Below, in pieces: positions 52,202-61,023 of a stretch of 64,000 nucleotides of DNA. The stretch comes from Bacillus_BU sp051233475. Lineage in GTDB: Bacteria; Bacillota; Bacilli; Bacillales; Cytobacillaceae. The DNA is taken from the NCBI RefSeq assembly GCF_051233475.1, contig NZ_JBKFGH010000011.1, positions 207,727 to 271,726 of the forward strand, written 5' to 3'. Position 1 is the stretch's first letter. The number at the start of each line of letters is the position of its first letter. A program made the translations under genes and the position numbers. Under the pieces are notes generated by a model, which had not been told where the DNA came from, did not search any database, and was given only the letters and a program-made list of their open reading frames with translations.

Positions 52202-52861
52202 ATGGAAGAGTATTTAATCATTATTATTAGAACACTCGTACTTTATTTGCTCATCTTAATGCTGTTTCGACTAATGGGGAAAAGAGAAATTGGCGAATTA
52301 AGTTTATTGGATTTAGTGGTTTTTATGATGATAGCAGAAATGGCGGCTGTTTCGATAGAAAATACGGATGACTCCATTTGGCGCACGATTTTACCGATGG
52401 CTCTTTTAATGATGATCCAAATTCTATTTGCCTTTATATCAATAAAAAGTAAAAAGTTTCGAGATTTGATCGATGGGAAACCAACCGTCATTATCTCCGA
52501 TGGAAAGATCGATGAGGAATCGATGAGAAAACAGCGCTATAACTTTGATGATCTCCTTCTGCAATTAAGAGAAAAAAATATCCGAAACATAGCGGATGTA
52601 GAATTTGCGATATTGGAGAGTTCAGGAAAGTTGTCCGTTTTTGAGAAACAAAATAATCCCGGTAAAACAGAAAATGGAGGCTTTACGATCCCATTGATTA
52701 TGGATGGGACAATTCAGGAGCAAAACCTTATGATGATCAATAAGACGAATTTGTGGCTAAGGCAGCAATTGAAGAAAAAGGGCTATAACCACATAAAGGA
52801 CATTTCTTTTTGCAGTTATCAAGATGGGGAATTTTTTATTGATATAAAAGATGAGAAATAA
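52202..52861 (+). CDS. DUF421/YetF-family membrane protein (YrbG-like)
   Basis: A 219-residue protein. ATG 52202 follows TAGGAGGGG at 52188-52196. Three N-terminal transmembrane segments contain the family motif RLMGKREIGELSLLDLVV; the C-terminal cytoplasmic part has IDGKPTVIISDGKI and RYNFDDLLLQLREKNI. Proteins of this family in Bacillus occur in spores and membranes; no firm biochemical role is known to me. Confidence 0.9.
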   Translation: MEEYLIIIIRTLVLYLLILMLFRLMGKREIGELSLLDLVVFMMIAEMAAVSIENTDDSIWRTILPMALLMMIQILFAFISIKSKKFRDLIDGKPTVIISDGKIDEESMRKQRYNFDDLLLQLREKNIRNIADVEFAILESSGKLSVFEKQNNPGKTENGGFTIPLIMDGTIQEQNLMMINKTNLWLRQQLKKKGYNHIKDISFCSYQDGEFFIDIKDEK

Positions 52862-52890
52862 GGCACTGCTGTCTTCAAGTGCCTTATTTA
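52858..52890. terminator. Bidirectional terminator between the DUF421 gene and spoVB
   Basis: ATAAGGCACT (about 52858-52867) pairs with AGTGCCTTAT (52878-52887). The T tracts are weak. Confidence 0.65.
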
Positions 52891-52899
52891 ATGTCTACA

Positions 52900-54462
52900 C
52901 TATCGGAAGACCCATTTGGCGAGAGGGGCCCCAATCCATGGAATCCGCTTAATGTCTTCTTTGTATACTAACTTGAAAACAAATAAAAGGAGGATATAAA
53001 GAATCGTCATTTCAATGGCTCCGACTAACACCTTAATGGACAGCGGAGCAACGACGGTAAAATGGTCCATAAGCCATAGCCCGCTCCATGTAGTTATCCC
53101 GATGACAATAAAGGTTTTCAAATATTCCCGCACATAAAATGAAAAGGAAATCTTTTTTAGGACTGTCGCAAAATGAAGAAATGTCACCAGGACAAAACCA
53201 GTAATAATCCCCAATGCTGCCCCAGTGATTCCGAAACTAGGCTGACTCGCTAATAAAAAAATGACAACTGTTTTGACAACGGCGCCAATAAAGCTATTGA
53301 TCATCGCCGCTCTTGCCAGATTCAGTGCCTGCAGGACGGCTTGAAGTGGTTGTTGGTAGTAATAAAATAAAAAGAATGGGGCCATAACTTTGATAAAATT
53401 GGCGCCACTCTCCGAACCGTACATCACTTTCATAAGCGGTTCAGCTAATACATAAAGCAGAACAACAGATATTCCGCCTGTCAGGAAGGTAAATCGTAAG
53501 GCTTGCTGCAATCTGTATTCAATTAATTTATTATCATTGCGAGAATTAGCCTCACTGATCGCTGGAACGAGTGAAGTGGATAACGACAAGGTAACGAATG
53601 AAGGCAGCAATAAGACAGGCATCGCAAATCCTGTTAAGGCACCATACTGTTTGGTCGCGGTAACGGTCGCAACCCCGGCGATGGCAAGACTATGTGCAAC
53701 CACAATCGGCTCGAAAAACCATGATATCGAACCAATCATCCTGCTGCCGGTTGTAGGCAGTGCAACGCTCATCAGCTCATGAAAGGTTTCTTTTCCGGAA
53801 TGCATAAATTTAAAAAAGTCCGTTCGAAGTTTAAATCGTTTTTTTATTTTGAATGAAGTCACTAAATAGATGAGTGATATCAATTCGCCGATCACGGAGG
53901 CAAACATTGCAGCAGCGGCTGCATATTCAATGCCATAAGGCAAAAACGCTTTAGTAAGGAAGGCAATAAGGGCAATCCGAACGATTTGTTCTAATACTTG
54001 GGCAATCGCCGTTGGCTTCATATTTTGTCTGCCTTGAAAGTAACCACGAAGGACCGAGGATATCGCCACTATCGGAACAATAGGAGCAATGGCTAACAGC
54101 GGTAAATGCGTTCTCTCGTCCGTAAATAAGGTATCAGCAAGATAGGGGGCTAACAGGAAAAGGACTGGTGTAAAGATGAGCGATAATAAAATAGTAATAG
54201 ATAAAGAAACAATTAAAATCTTTTTTATTTTTCCATAATCCCCATTAGCTTCTGCTTCCGCAACATTTTTCGAAATGGCAACAGGTAATCCTAGCTGAGT
54301 TATTGTTATAACCAGGATTAATGTCGGAAATGCCATCATATAGAGGCCGACTCCCTCTTCTCCTATAAATCGGGCAATCACAATTCGATTGATAAACCCT
54401 AATACCCTTGTCACTAACCCGGCAATTAGTAAAATTATAGTTCCCCTTAAAAACTTCGACAT
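52900..54462 (-). CDS. spoVB: Stage V sporulation protein B, lipid II flippase-like protein
   Basis: A 520-residue MOP-superfamily membrane protein needed for spore cortex formation. The start at 54462 (MSKFLRGTIILLIAGLVTRVLGFINR) follows AGGGAGTGG. About fourteen hydrophobic segments are seen, with the conserved RFIGEEGVGLYMMAFPT and GLPVAISKNVAEAEANG. Transcribed against the flow of neighbours, as in B. subtilis. Confidence 0.97.
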   Translation of the reverse strand: MSKFLRGTIILLIAGLVTRVLGFINRIVIARFIGEEGVGLYMMAFPTLILVITITQLGLPVAISKNVAEAEANGDYGKIKKILIVSLSITILLSLIFTPVLFLLAPYLADTLFTDERTHLPLLAIAPIVPIVAISSVLRGYFQGRQNMKPTAIAQVLEQIVRIALIAFLTKAFLPYGIEYAAAAAMFASVIGELISLIYLVTSFKIKKRFKLRTDFFKFMHSGKETFHELMSVALPTTGSRMIGSISWFFEPIVVAHSLAIAGVATVTATKQYGALTGFAMPVLLLPSFVTLSLSTSLVPAISEANSRNDNKLIEYRLQQALRFTFLTGGISVVLLYVLAEPLMKVMYGSESGANFIKVMAPFFLFYYYQQPLQAVLQALNLARAAMINSFIGAVVKTVVIFLLASQPSFGITGAALGIITGFVLVTFLHFATVLKKISFSFYVREYLKTFIVIGITTWSGLWLMDHFTVVAPLSIKVLVGAIEMTILYILLLFVFKLVYKEDIKRIPWIGAPLAKWVFR

Positions 54463-54506
54463 CCCACTCCCTGCCTTCTCAAACATGCTGATATCATATA
54501 CAATTA

Positions 54507-54536
54507 ACTATATGCACTCATGTGGACAAAGCATGA
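54507..54536 (-). promoter_or_regulatory. Sigma-E-like promoter of spoVB
   Basis: On the minus strand: TCATGCTT (54529-54536), 14 bases, CATATAGT (54507-54514), one mismatch from CATACAnT. spoVB is a sigma-E gene in B. subtilis. Confidence 0.5.
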
Positions 54537-54590
54537 CAAGTTGTTTCGTTAACAGTATAAAAATTGACCCAAGCTTGGAGGCGGATTTAG

Positions 54591-54887
54591 ATGGTATTAA
54601 ATCATGAATATGATCGGTTTCGTGAACTAGTAAATCCAGTTTTAAAGAGTAAGGCGGAAGAATTTAAAATCCTTGGCTATCAGGAAGTAACGGAGCAAGA
54701 ATTATGGGGGTATTTAACGAACAAGAAGTGGAAAAAAACAAAGGAAGAGATCCGCTTATATGAAATTGTCCAGGATATTTTATCCGTCCAAATCGGTCAA
54801 TACATGAGCTATGCCACAGTAGAGGCGTTCAAATTGCCTGATTTTTCCTTTGAAAACGAGGAAGACCGTCAACAATTACTTAAATAA
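54591..54887 (+). CDS. comN: Post-transcriptional regulator ComN
   Basis: A 98-residue protein that matches the YrzD/ComN family (LKSKAEEFKILGYQEVTEQELWGYL). In B. subtilis ComN acts on comE mRNA and competence. Here the window also has a full pilus locus, so its target range is open. The start follows TTGGAGGCGG. It lies divergent from spoVB and upstream of secDF, as in B. subtilis. Confidence 0.88.
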   Translation: MVLNHEYDRFRELVNPVLKSKAEEFKILGYQEVTEQELWGYLTNKKWKKTKEEIRLYEIVQDILSVQIGQYMSYATVEAFKLPDFSFENEEDRQQLLK

Positions 54888-55060
54888 GCTTTATTAAGCT
54901 ATTATTAACGTTTTTTGACTTTTTCCTATTGAAATTGACTTAAAATATAAACTGTTTCATAATGACAATATTGACTTTTATTAATCATTTTTCTTATTTC
55001 GAAGGCGATTAACAAAGGCCAAAGTTCTCGGCAGGTTTTTCTAAGGAGGATTTATACATA

Positions 55061-57325
55061 ATGGTAAAACGGAGTCGCATCATTGCCTTTTTTATCTTCA
55101 TCGTTGTATTTGCTGGAGTGATGGGGATAACATCAAAAAACATATTAGGCAATATTAAGCTTGGATTGGACCTTCAAGGTGGGTTTGAAATTTTATATGA
55201 TGTAAGTCCCGCTGAGAAAGATCAAAAAATTACAGAGAAGGTATTGGCCAATACGGCCGAAGCACTGGACAAACGTGTTAACGTATTAGGTGTTAGCGAA
55301 CCTAATATTCAAATTGAGGGAGAAAACCGTATTCGTGTCCAGCTTGCGGGCGTAACAGATCAAAACAAAGCTAGGGAAATCCTTTCGACAGAGGCAAACC
55401 TATCTTTCCGTGATGCAAATGATCGATTAATGATGGATGGGACCGACTTAGTTGAGGGTGGTGCCAGTCAGACTTTTGATCAAAACGGAAAACCGAGTGT
55501 TTCGCTTAAGTTGAAAGATTCGGACAAATTCCGTAAGGTAACAGAAGAAATTTTGAAAATGGCTCCTAATAATGTTCTTGTTATCTGGCTTGATTTTGAA
55601 GAAGGAAAGGACTCATTTAAAGAGGAAGTTTTGAAAGAAAATCCGAAGTTCCTTTCTGCACCAAGTGTTAATGAGGTCTTCAATCAGGATGAAGTTTCGA
55701 TTGTAGGAACATTTACTGTTGAAGAAGCAAAAGAACTTTCAGCTTTGTTAAATTCTGGAGCATTACCAGTAAAGCTTGATGAAATTTATTCAACTTCAGT
55801 TGGTGCCAAATTAGGGGAACAGGCAATGGACGAAACGGTTCTAGCGGGGATTATCGGTATTTTAGCCGTATTCTTGTACATGATTGCCTATTATCGTTTC
55901 CCAGGTTTCATCGCAACGTTAACTTTAACTGTATATATCTATATTACTGTTCTAATCTTTGATTTAATGGATGTGGTCCTTACATTGCCTGGGATTGCAG
56001 CCTTAATTCTCGGGGTGGGGATGGCAGTTGATGCCAACATCATTACTTATGAACGGATCAGAGAAGAAATAAAAGTCGGTAAATCGATTAAATCTGCGTT
56101 TCATGCAGGAAACGATAACTCCTTCTCTACTGTAACGGATGCGAACCTGACGATGCTGCTTGCAGGCGTTGTGTTATTTGTGTACGGGACTAGCTCTGTT
56201 AAAGGTTTTGCGACAGGAATTATTATCAGTATTCTAGTCAGCTTTATCACGAATGTTTACCTTTCAAGATGGTTGCTTGGATTATGGGTAAACAGCAATT
56301 GGCTTAAAAATAAGCCAAGTTGGTTTGGTGTTAAGAAAAGTGAAATGTATAGTCTGTCAGATAATATCGATACATTGGATTTACCAACAAAATTTGATTC
56401 TGTTGACTTTGTAAAATACCGTCGTAGATTCTTTATCGGTTCTGCTGCTTTCCTTGCTGCAGGAATCGCTGTTTTATTAGTTTTAGGCTTGAATTTAGGA
56501 ATCGATTTTACGAGCGGAACCCGAATTGAGGTTCTTTCTAAAGAGAAGATAACTAAAGAAGAGTTTAAAACTGAACTTAAACAGTTAAACCTTGAGACGG
56601 ACGATATTGTCATTTCTGGTGAAGAAAAAAATATTGGTGTGGCTCGTTTTAAAGGGATTTTGTCTAAACAGGAAATTTCTGAACTAAAAACTCATTTTAA
56701 AGATGAATTTGGTTCTGAGCCGAACGTGAGCAGTGTAACGCCAACGGTTGGTAAGGAATTAGCTAAAAATGCACTAATTGCTTTAGTGTTATCATCAATC
56801 GGTATGATCATTTTTGTTACATTCCGTTTCGAATTGCCAATGGCGGTATCGGCAGTTATTGCCTTACTTTATGCGACCTTCTTTGTCATACCAGTCTTTA
56901 GTATTACAAGAATGGAAGTCGATATCACCTTTATTGCTGCCCTGTTAACGATTGTCGGATATTCGATCAATGACACGATTGTAACCTTCGACCGGATGCG
57001 TGAGAATATGATGAAGAGAAGAAAGATTAAATCATATCAAGAGATTGTCGACGTTGTTAATACAAGTATTCGTCAAACATTAGGCCGTTCTATTAATACG
57101 GTGTTAATGGTTACATTAACTGTCATTGCGCTTTTAATATTTGGAAGCGAAACGATTCGACCATTTTCAATTGCCCTAACGGTGGGATTAGTGGTTGGAA
57201 CGTATTCCTCGATTTACATTGCTGCTCAATTATGGGTTGAATGGAAACATAAGGAACTTAAGAAAAAAGGTGTGCTTATTACGTATAAGGAAAAACGTAA
57301 AAACTCTGATCAACCACAAGTTTAA
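55061..57325 (+). CDS. secDF: Fused protein translocase SecDF
   Basis: A 754-residue fusion of SecD and SecF that uses the proton gradient to pull exported proteins from SecYEG. SecD features: LGLDLQGGFEI (about residue 33) and a long extracytoplasmic P1 domain, then six-TM block with AALILGVGMAVDANIITYERIREE. SecF features: GLNLGIDFTSGTRIEV and TIVGYSINDTIVTFDRMRENM. Twelve transmembrane segments in all. The fused form is typical of Bacillus. Confidence 0.98.
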   Translation: MVKRSRIIAFFIFIVVFAGVMGITSKNILGNIKLGLDLQGGFEILYDVSPAEKDQKITEKVLANTAEALDKRVNVLGVSEPNIQIEGENRIRVQLAGVTDQNKAREILSTEANLSFRDANDRLMMDGTDLVEGGASQTFDQNGKPSVSLKLKDSDKFRKVTEEILKMAPNNVLVIWLDFEEGKDSFKEEVLKENPKFLSAPSVNEVFNQDEVSIVGTFTVEEAKELSALLNSGALPVKLDEIYSTSVGAKLGEQAMDETVLAGIIGILAVFLYMIAYYRFPGFIATLTLTVYIYITVLIFDLMDVVLTLPGIAALILGVGMAVDANIITYERIREEIKVGKSIKSAFHAGNDNSFSTVTDANLTMLLAGVVLFVYGTSSVKGFATGIIISILVSFITNVYLSRWLLGLWVNSNWLKNKPSWFGVKKSEMYSLSDNIDTLDLPTKFDSVDFVKYRRRFFIGSAAFLAAGIAVLLVLGLNLGIDFTSGTRIEVLSKEKITKEEFKTELKQLNLETDDIVISGEEKNIGVARFKGILSKQEISELKTHFKDEFGSEPNVSSVTPTVGKELAKNALIALVLSSIGMIIFVTFRFELPMAVSAVIALLYATFFVIPVFSITRMEVDITFIAALLTIVGYSINDTIVTFDRMRENMMKRRKIKSYQEIVDVVNTSIRQTLGRSINTVLMVTLTVIALLIFGSETIRPFSIALTVGLVVGTYSSIYIAAQLWVEWKHKELKKKGVLITYKEKRKNSDQPQV

Positions 57326-57370
57326 AAGTTTGGACAATCCAGACCACGTTTGGATTGTCTTTTCTTTTTG

Positions 57371-57552
57371 GCTGTGTTAAATTGGGCTGTTGATTGCAGC
57401 GAGAGGTGCTCGCTTTCCGCGGGGGAGTCCGCGAGCCTCCTCGGCGCCATTGCGCCTGTGGGGTCTCCCGTGACACCTTCTCCCGCAGGGGTCTCGCACC
57501 TTCCGCTCCAATCAACAGCGTGCTCAAAATCAACATTGTTTTTTAACACAGC
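57371..57552 (-). repeat. Dispersed GC-rich repeat, copy 2
   Basis: Best-preserved ends: GCTGTGTTAA (57371-57380) and TTAACACAGC (57543-57552) form a perfect 10-bp terminal inverted repeat. The interior matches copies 1 and 3 on the other strand, including AGCGGAAGGTGCGAGAC and CGGGAGACCCCACAGGCGC. It fills most of the 319 bp between secDF and recJ, where B. subtilis has other genes. Spurious short open frames on both strands are caused by its GC content. Confidence 0.92.
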
Positions 57553-57591
57553 TTTCTTTAAAAAAACGATTCGTATCATCTTGAACTTTCA

Positions 57592-57620
57592 TTGAATCCG
57601 AAGTCAGGCTTTTGTATAAT
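57592..57620 (+). promoter_or_regulatory. Promoter of recJ
   Basis: TTGAAT (57592-57597), 17 bases, TATAAT (57615-57620), 25 bp before the recJ start. Confidence 0.75.
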
Positions 57621-57644
57621 AAGAAGGTTGAGGGGTGAAAACGA

Positions 57645-60011
57645 ATGTTAAAATCAAAAAAGCGATGGATAGTTCGCCAATCAAACGAAGAGAAAATTCA
57701 GGACCTGCAGAAAGAACTGGCCATTTCTCCTCTTGTGGCATCATTGCTTGTCAACCGAAGTATTGATTCGGTTGAAGAGGCCCGCACCTTTTTATTCACA
57801 AACGAACAATCATTTCATGACCCCTTCCTACTAAAAGACATGGAGAAGGCAGTCACCAGGATCAAAACAGCTATCGAACAACAGGAACAGATTTTCGTCT
57901 TTGGAGATTATGATGCTGATGGCGTTAGCAGTACAGCAGTATTAATGAAGACGTTACAGGATCTTGGGGCAAACGTTCAATATTATATTCCAAACCGTTT
58001 TACAGAAGGTTACGGTCCAAATGAACCGGCTTTTCGATATGCAGCAGAATGCGGTGTCCGTTTAATTATTACCGTTGATACCGGAATTGCCGCTTTACAT
58101 GAAGCGGCAGTAGCAAAAGAATTAGGAATGGATTTAATTATCACTGATCATCATGAACCGGGCCCAGTTCTTCCTGATGCATTAGCCATCATTCATCCGA
58201 AATTGGCTGACAGCACTTACCCGTTTCGCGAATTGGCCGGAGTAGGTGTTGCATTTAAGTTATCCCATGCTCTTTATGGATTTGTTCCAGAGCATTTATT
58301 GGATATTGCTGTTATAGGAACAATCGCTGACCTTGTATCACTGACGGGTGAGAATCGGTTAATTGCAAAAGCCGGAATACGCAAAATGAAGGCTACGAAA
58401 TGTGTAGGGCTTCAGGCTTTGTTTAAATTAACAGGGGTTAATCCAACGACTATTAATGAAGAAACGATTGGCTTTTTACTTGCTCCGCGAATTAATGCTG
58501 CGGGACGATTAGAAAGTGCAGATATTGCCGTTGAATTACTTTTAACAGAGGATATGGACGAGGCTACCCGGATCGCCGAAGAAATGGAAGACCTCAATAA
58601 GCAGCGTCAAGCAATAGTTAATAAAATTACTGAAGAAGCAATTAAGGAAGTAGACGATCATTTTCCGGTCTCCGAAAACTCAGTCTTAGTTATTGGAAAA
58701 TCAGGATGGAATGCTGGCGTAATTGGTATTGTCGCTTCAAAACTCGTGGAACGCTATTATCGACCAACTATTATCCTTAGCTTTGATGAAGAAAAAGGTT
58801 TGGCAAAGGGCTCTGCGCGAAGCATTGCCGGGTTTGATCTTTTTAAAAATTTATCTACCTGTCGTGACATTCTGCCTCATTTTGGCGGGCATCCAATGGC
58901 TGCTGGAATGACGTTGAAACTCGATGATGTAGAGGAGCTTCGCAAAAGCCTTAATGCACTTGCTGCCGAGCAGCTAACAGCAGAGGATTTTATCCCGATT
59001 GTCAAAATTGATAGTGCTGTCTCTTTAGAAAATATTGATTTGACCTCAATTGAAGAAATGCAAATGTTATCTCCTTATGGCGTCGATAATCCGAAGCCAA
59101 AGGTAATGATCGAAAATGTTGGGCTTTCAGGACTGAAGAAAATTGGGTCTGAACAAAACCATCTTAAGTTAACATTAACAGAGTCCCAAGCAACTCTTGA
59201 CGGGGTTGGGTTTGGTCTGGGGCATTTATTTGATCATATTTCTCCCAATACAAAGCTGTCCGTAATCGGAGAATTAGCGATAAACGAATGGAATAATATT
59301 AGAAAACCGCAAATCTTCCTTGCAGACCTTGCCGTATCTTCTTGGCAGCTCTTTGATTATCGCGGGGTTAAAAAACGTGATAAATATCTTGAAGCCATCC
59401 CTGCTTTAAACCGGAAATGGATTGTTTTTAATCAAGAAAATGTTTCGATTATCCCAGACTATCAAAATCAGGATGTTATATGTGTTGAAACAATAGAGCA
59501 AGCTAAAATATGTGACATTGAGGAAAAAAATGTTGTGTTAGTAGACTTGCCACCTTCAAAGGAAATGGTGGAGCATCTGTTTACCAGAAAACAGCCTGAT
59601 AGGATTTATGTTCAATTTTATAAAAATGATAGCGACTTTTTTAGTACTATTCCAACGCGGGATCATTTTAAGTGGTTCTACGCGTTCCTTTCCAAAAAGG
59701 GAGCATTTAATATTAAACAACACGGTCATGATTTGGCAAAGCATCGCGGTTGGACAAAAGAAACGATCGACTTTATGTCACAGGTGTTTTTTGAATTGGA
59801 CTTTGTTAAAATAAACAATGGATTCATTTCGCTTACGGCAAGTGCAAGTAAACGGGATTTAACAGAATCTAAAACATATCAGTTAAAATTGGCACAATTT
59901 TCCCTTGAAAATGATTTGTTATATTCGCCATATCTGCAGTTAAAGGGCTGGTTTGATAACGTCATTCAAGGGTCGGTAAATAATGAGGAGGAAATGAAAG
60001 CATGGATTTAA
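57645..60011 (+). CDS. recJ: Single-strand DNA-specific exonuclease RecJ
   Basis: A 788-residue 5'-3' exonuclease for repair and recombination. DHH-family motifs: FGDYDADGVSSTAVL (about residue 87), TVDTGIA, IITDHHEPG, and the DHHA1 motif GGHPMAAGMTLK (about residue 410). An OB-fold and a C-terminal Bacillus-type extension (about 560-788) follow. It overlaps apt by 10 bp. Confidence 0.97.
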   Translation: MLKSKKRWIVRQSNEEKIQDLQKELAISPLVASLLVNRSIDSVEEARTFLFTNEQSFHDPFLLKDMEKAVTRIKTAIEQQEQIFVFGDYDADGVSSTAVLMKTLQDLGANVQYYIPNRFTEGYGPNEPAFRYAAECGVRLIITVDTGIAALHEAAVAKELGMDLIITDHHEPGPVLPDALAIIHPKLADSTYPFRELAGVGVAFKLSHALYGFVPEHLLDIAVIGTIADLVSLTGENRLIAKAGIRKMKATKCVGLQALFKLTGVNPTTINEETIGFLLAPRINAAGRLESADIAVELLLTEDMDEATRIAEEMEDLNKQRQAIVNKITEEAIKEVDDHFPVSENSVLVIGKSGWNAGVIGIVASKLVERYYRPTIILSFDEEKGLAKGSARSIAGFDLFKNLSTCRDILPHFGGHPMAAGMTLKLDDVEELRKSLNALAAEQLTAEDFIPIVKIDSAVSLENIDLTSIEEMQMLSPYGVDNPKPKVMIENVGLSGLKKIGSEQNHLKLTLTESQATLDGVGFGLGHLFDHISPNTKLSVIGELAINEWNNIRKPQIFLADLAVSSWQLFDYRGVKKRDKYLEAIPALNRKWIVFNQENVSIIPDYQNQDVICVETIEQAKICDIEEKNVVLVDLPPSKEMVEHLFTRKQPDRIYVQFYKNDSDFFSTIPTRDHFKWFYAFLSKKGAFNIKQHGHDLAKHRGWTKETIDFMSQVFFELDFVKINNGFISLTASASKRDLTESKTYQLKLAQFSLENDLLYSPYLQLKGWFDNVIQGSVNNEEEMKAWI

Positions 60012-60514
60012 AACAATATATTACAACCGTTCCTGATTGGCCAAAACCAGGGATTCAATTCAAGGATATTACTACATTAATGGATAACGGTGCAGCTTAT
60101 AAGTATGCAACCGACCAAATTGTAAATTATGCACGTGAGAAACAAATTGACTTAGTTGTCGGTCCAGAGGCACGTGGTTTCATTATCGGTTGCCCGGTTG
60201 CTTATTCATTAGGAGTAGGTTTTGCGCCTGTCCGTAAAGAAGGCAAGCTGCCTAGAGAAACAGTTAAAGCAGAATATGGACTTGAGTACGGTAAAGATAT
60301 CTTAACGATCCATAAGGATGCTATTAAACCTGGACAACGAGTTTTGATTACCGATGATTTATTAGCAACAGGTGGAACAATTGATGCAACGATTCGCCTA
60401 GTTGAGCAACTTGGCGGGGTAGTAGCGGGAATTGCTTTCCTAATTGAGCTTTCTTACCTTGAAGGACGCAACAAATTAAGCAACTATGACATCTTGACAT
60501 TGCTAGAATACTAA
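60002..60514 (+). CDS. apt: Adenine phosphoribosyltransferase
   Basis: A 170-residue purine-salvage enzyme that makes AMP from adenine and PRPP. It has the FKDITTLMDN and VVGPEARGFI segments and the PRPP loop VLITDDLLATGGT. The ATG overlaps recJ by 10 bp. A terminator follows. Confidence 0.98.
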   Translation: MDLKQYITTVPDWPKPGIQFKDITTLMDNGAAYKYATDQIVNYAREKQIDLVVGPEARGFIIGCPVAYSLGVGFAPVRKEGKLPRETVKAEYGLEYGKDILTIHKDAIKPGQRVLITDDLLATGGTIDATIRLVEQLGGVVAGIAFLIELSYLEGRNKLSNYDILTLLEY

Positions 60515-60518
60515 TTAC

Positions 60519-60552
60519 TAAAAGAGCACCCCACAAGCGGGTGCTCTTTATT
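60519..60552 (+). terminator. Terminator after apt
   Basis: AAAGAGCACCC (60521-60531) pairs with GGGTGCTCTTT (60539-60549). Confidence 0.85.
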
Positions 60553-60560
60553 AATATTAT

Positions 60561-60725
60561 GGCTATGTTAAAGAACAATGCTGATTTTGAGCACTCTGTT
60601 GAATGGAGCGGAAGGTGCGAGACTCCTGCGGGAGAAGGTGTCACGGGAGACCCCACAGGCGCTTGCGCCGAGGAGGCTCCCGGACTCCCCCGCGGAAAGC
60701 GAGCACCTGGAGCGGAAATCAACAG
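60561..60725 (+). repeat. Dispersed GC-rich repeat, copy 3
   Basis: Starts near GGCTATGTTA (60561-60570), a variant of the copy 2 end; the right end is eroded after AACAGAC. The interior (GAGCGGAAGGTGCGAGACTC ... GGCGCTTGCGCC ... GCGAGCACCTGGAGCGGAAA) is nearly identical to copy 2. It lies between the apt terminator and the relA promoter. The rest of the 509-bp gap holds that promoter and AT-rich leader. Confidence 0.92.
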
Positions 60726-60819
60726 ACAAATATATCAGAGCAAATATTATAAATGTGACATCGAAATGTGATTGGAAAAATATTTTTTTGTTTATTTGGC
60801 GATAAATTTAACAAAGTTT

Positions 60820-60848
60820 TTGAATGAAAGCCCACCTTATAATATAAT
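60820..60848 (+). promoter_or_regulatory. Promoter of relA
   Basis: TTGAAT (60820-60825), 17 bases, TATAAT (60843-60848). This gives a leader of about 170 bases before relA; no known riboswitch was recognised in it. Confidence 0.7.
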
Positions 60849-61023
60849 TAAACTTTAGAACTTTATAATTTATTTTAATTCATTTTAATCTTCCAGAAAA
60901 ATAACAATCCTTTCACTTTACATCTGCCGTTTTTTTTTTGATAATAGTAACAATCATTTTAAAACGGATAGCTTTTTTATAAGTGGAATTTTCACAAAAT
61001 ACGCACAATACAAAGGTGATTAC

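Noticed and set aside
57279..57595. Overlapping short open frames on both strands after secDF
   Set aside because: They fall in the GC-rich dispersed repeat; similar frames appear in every copy and result from few stops in GC-rich sequence.
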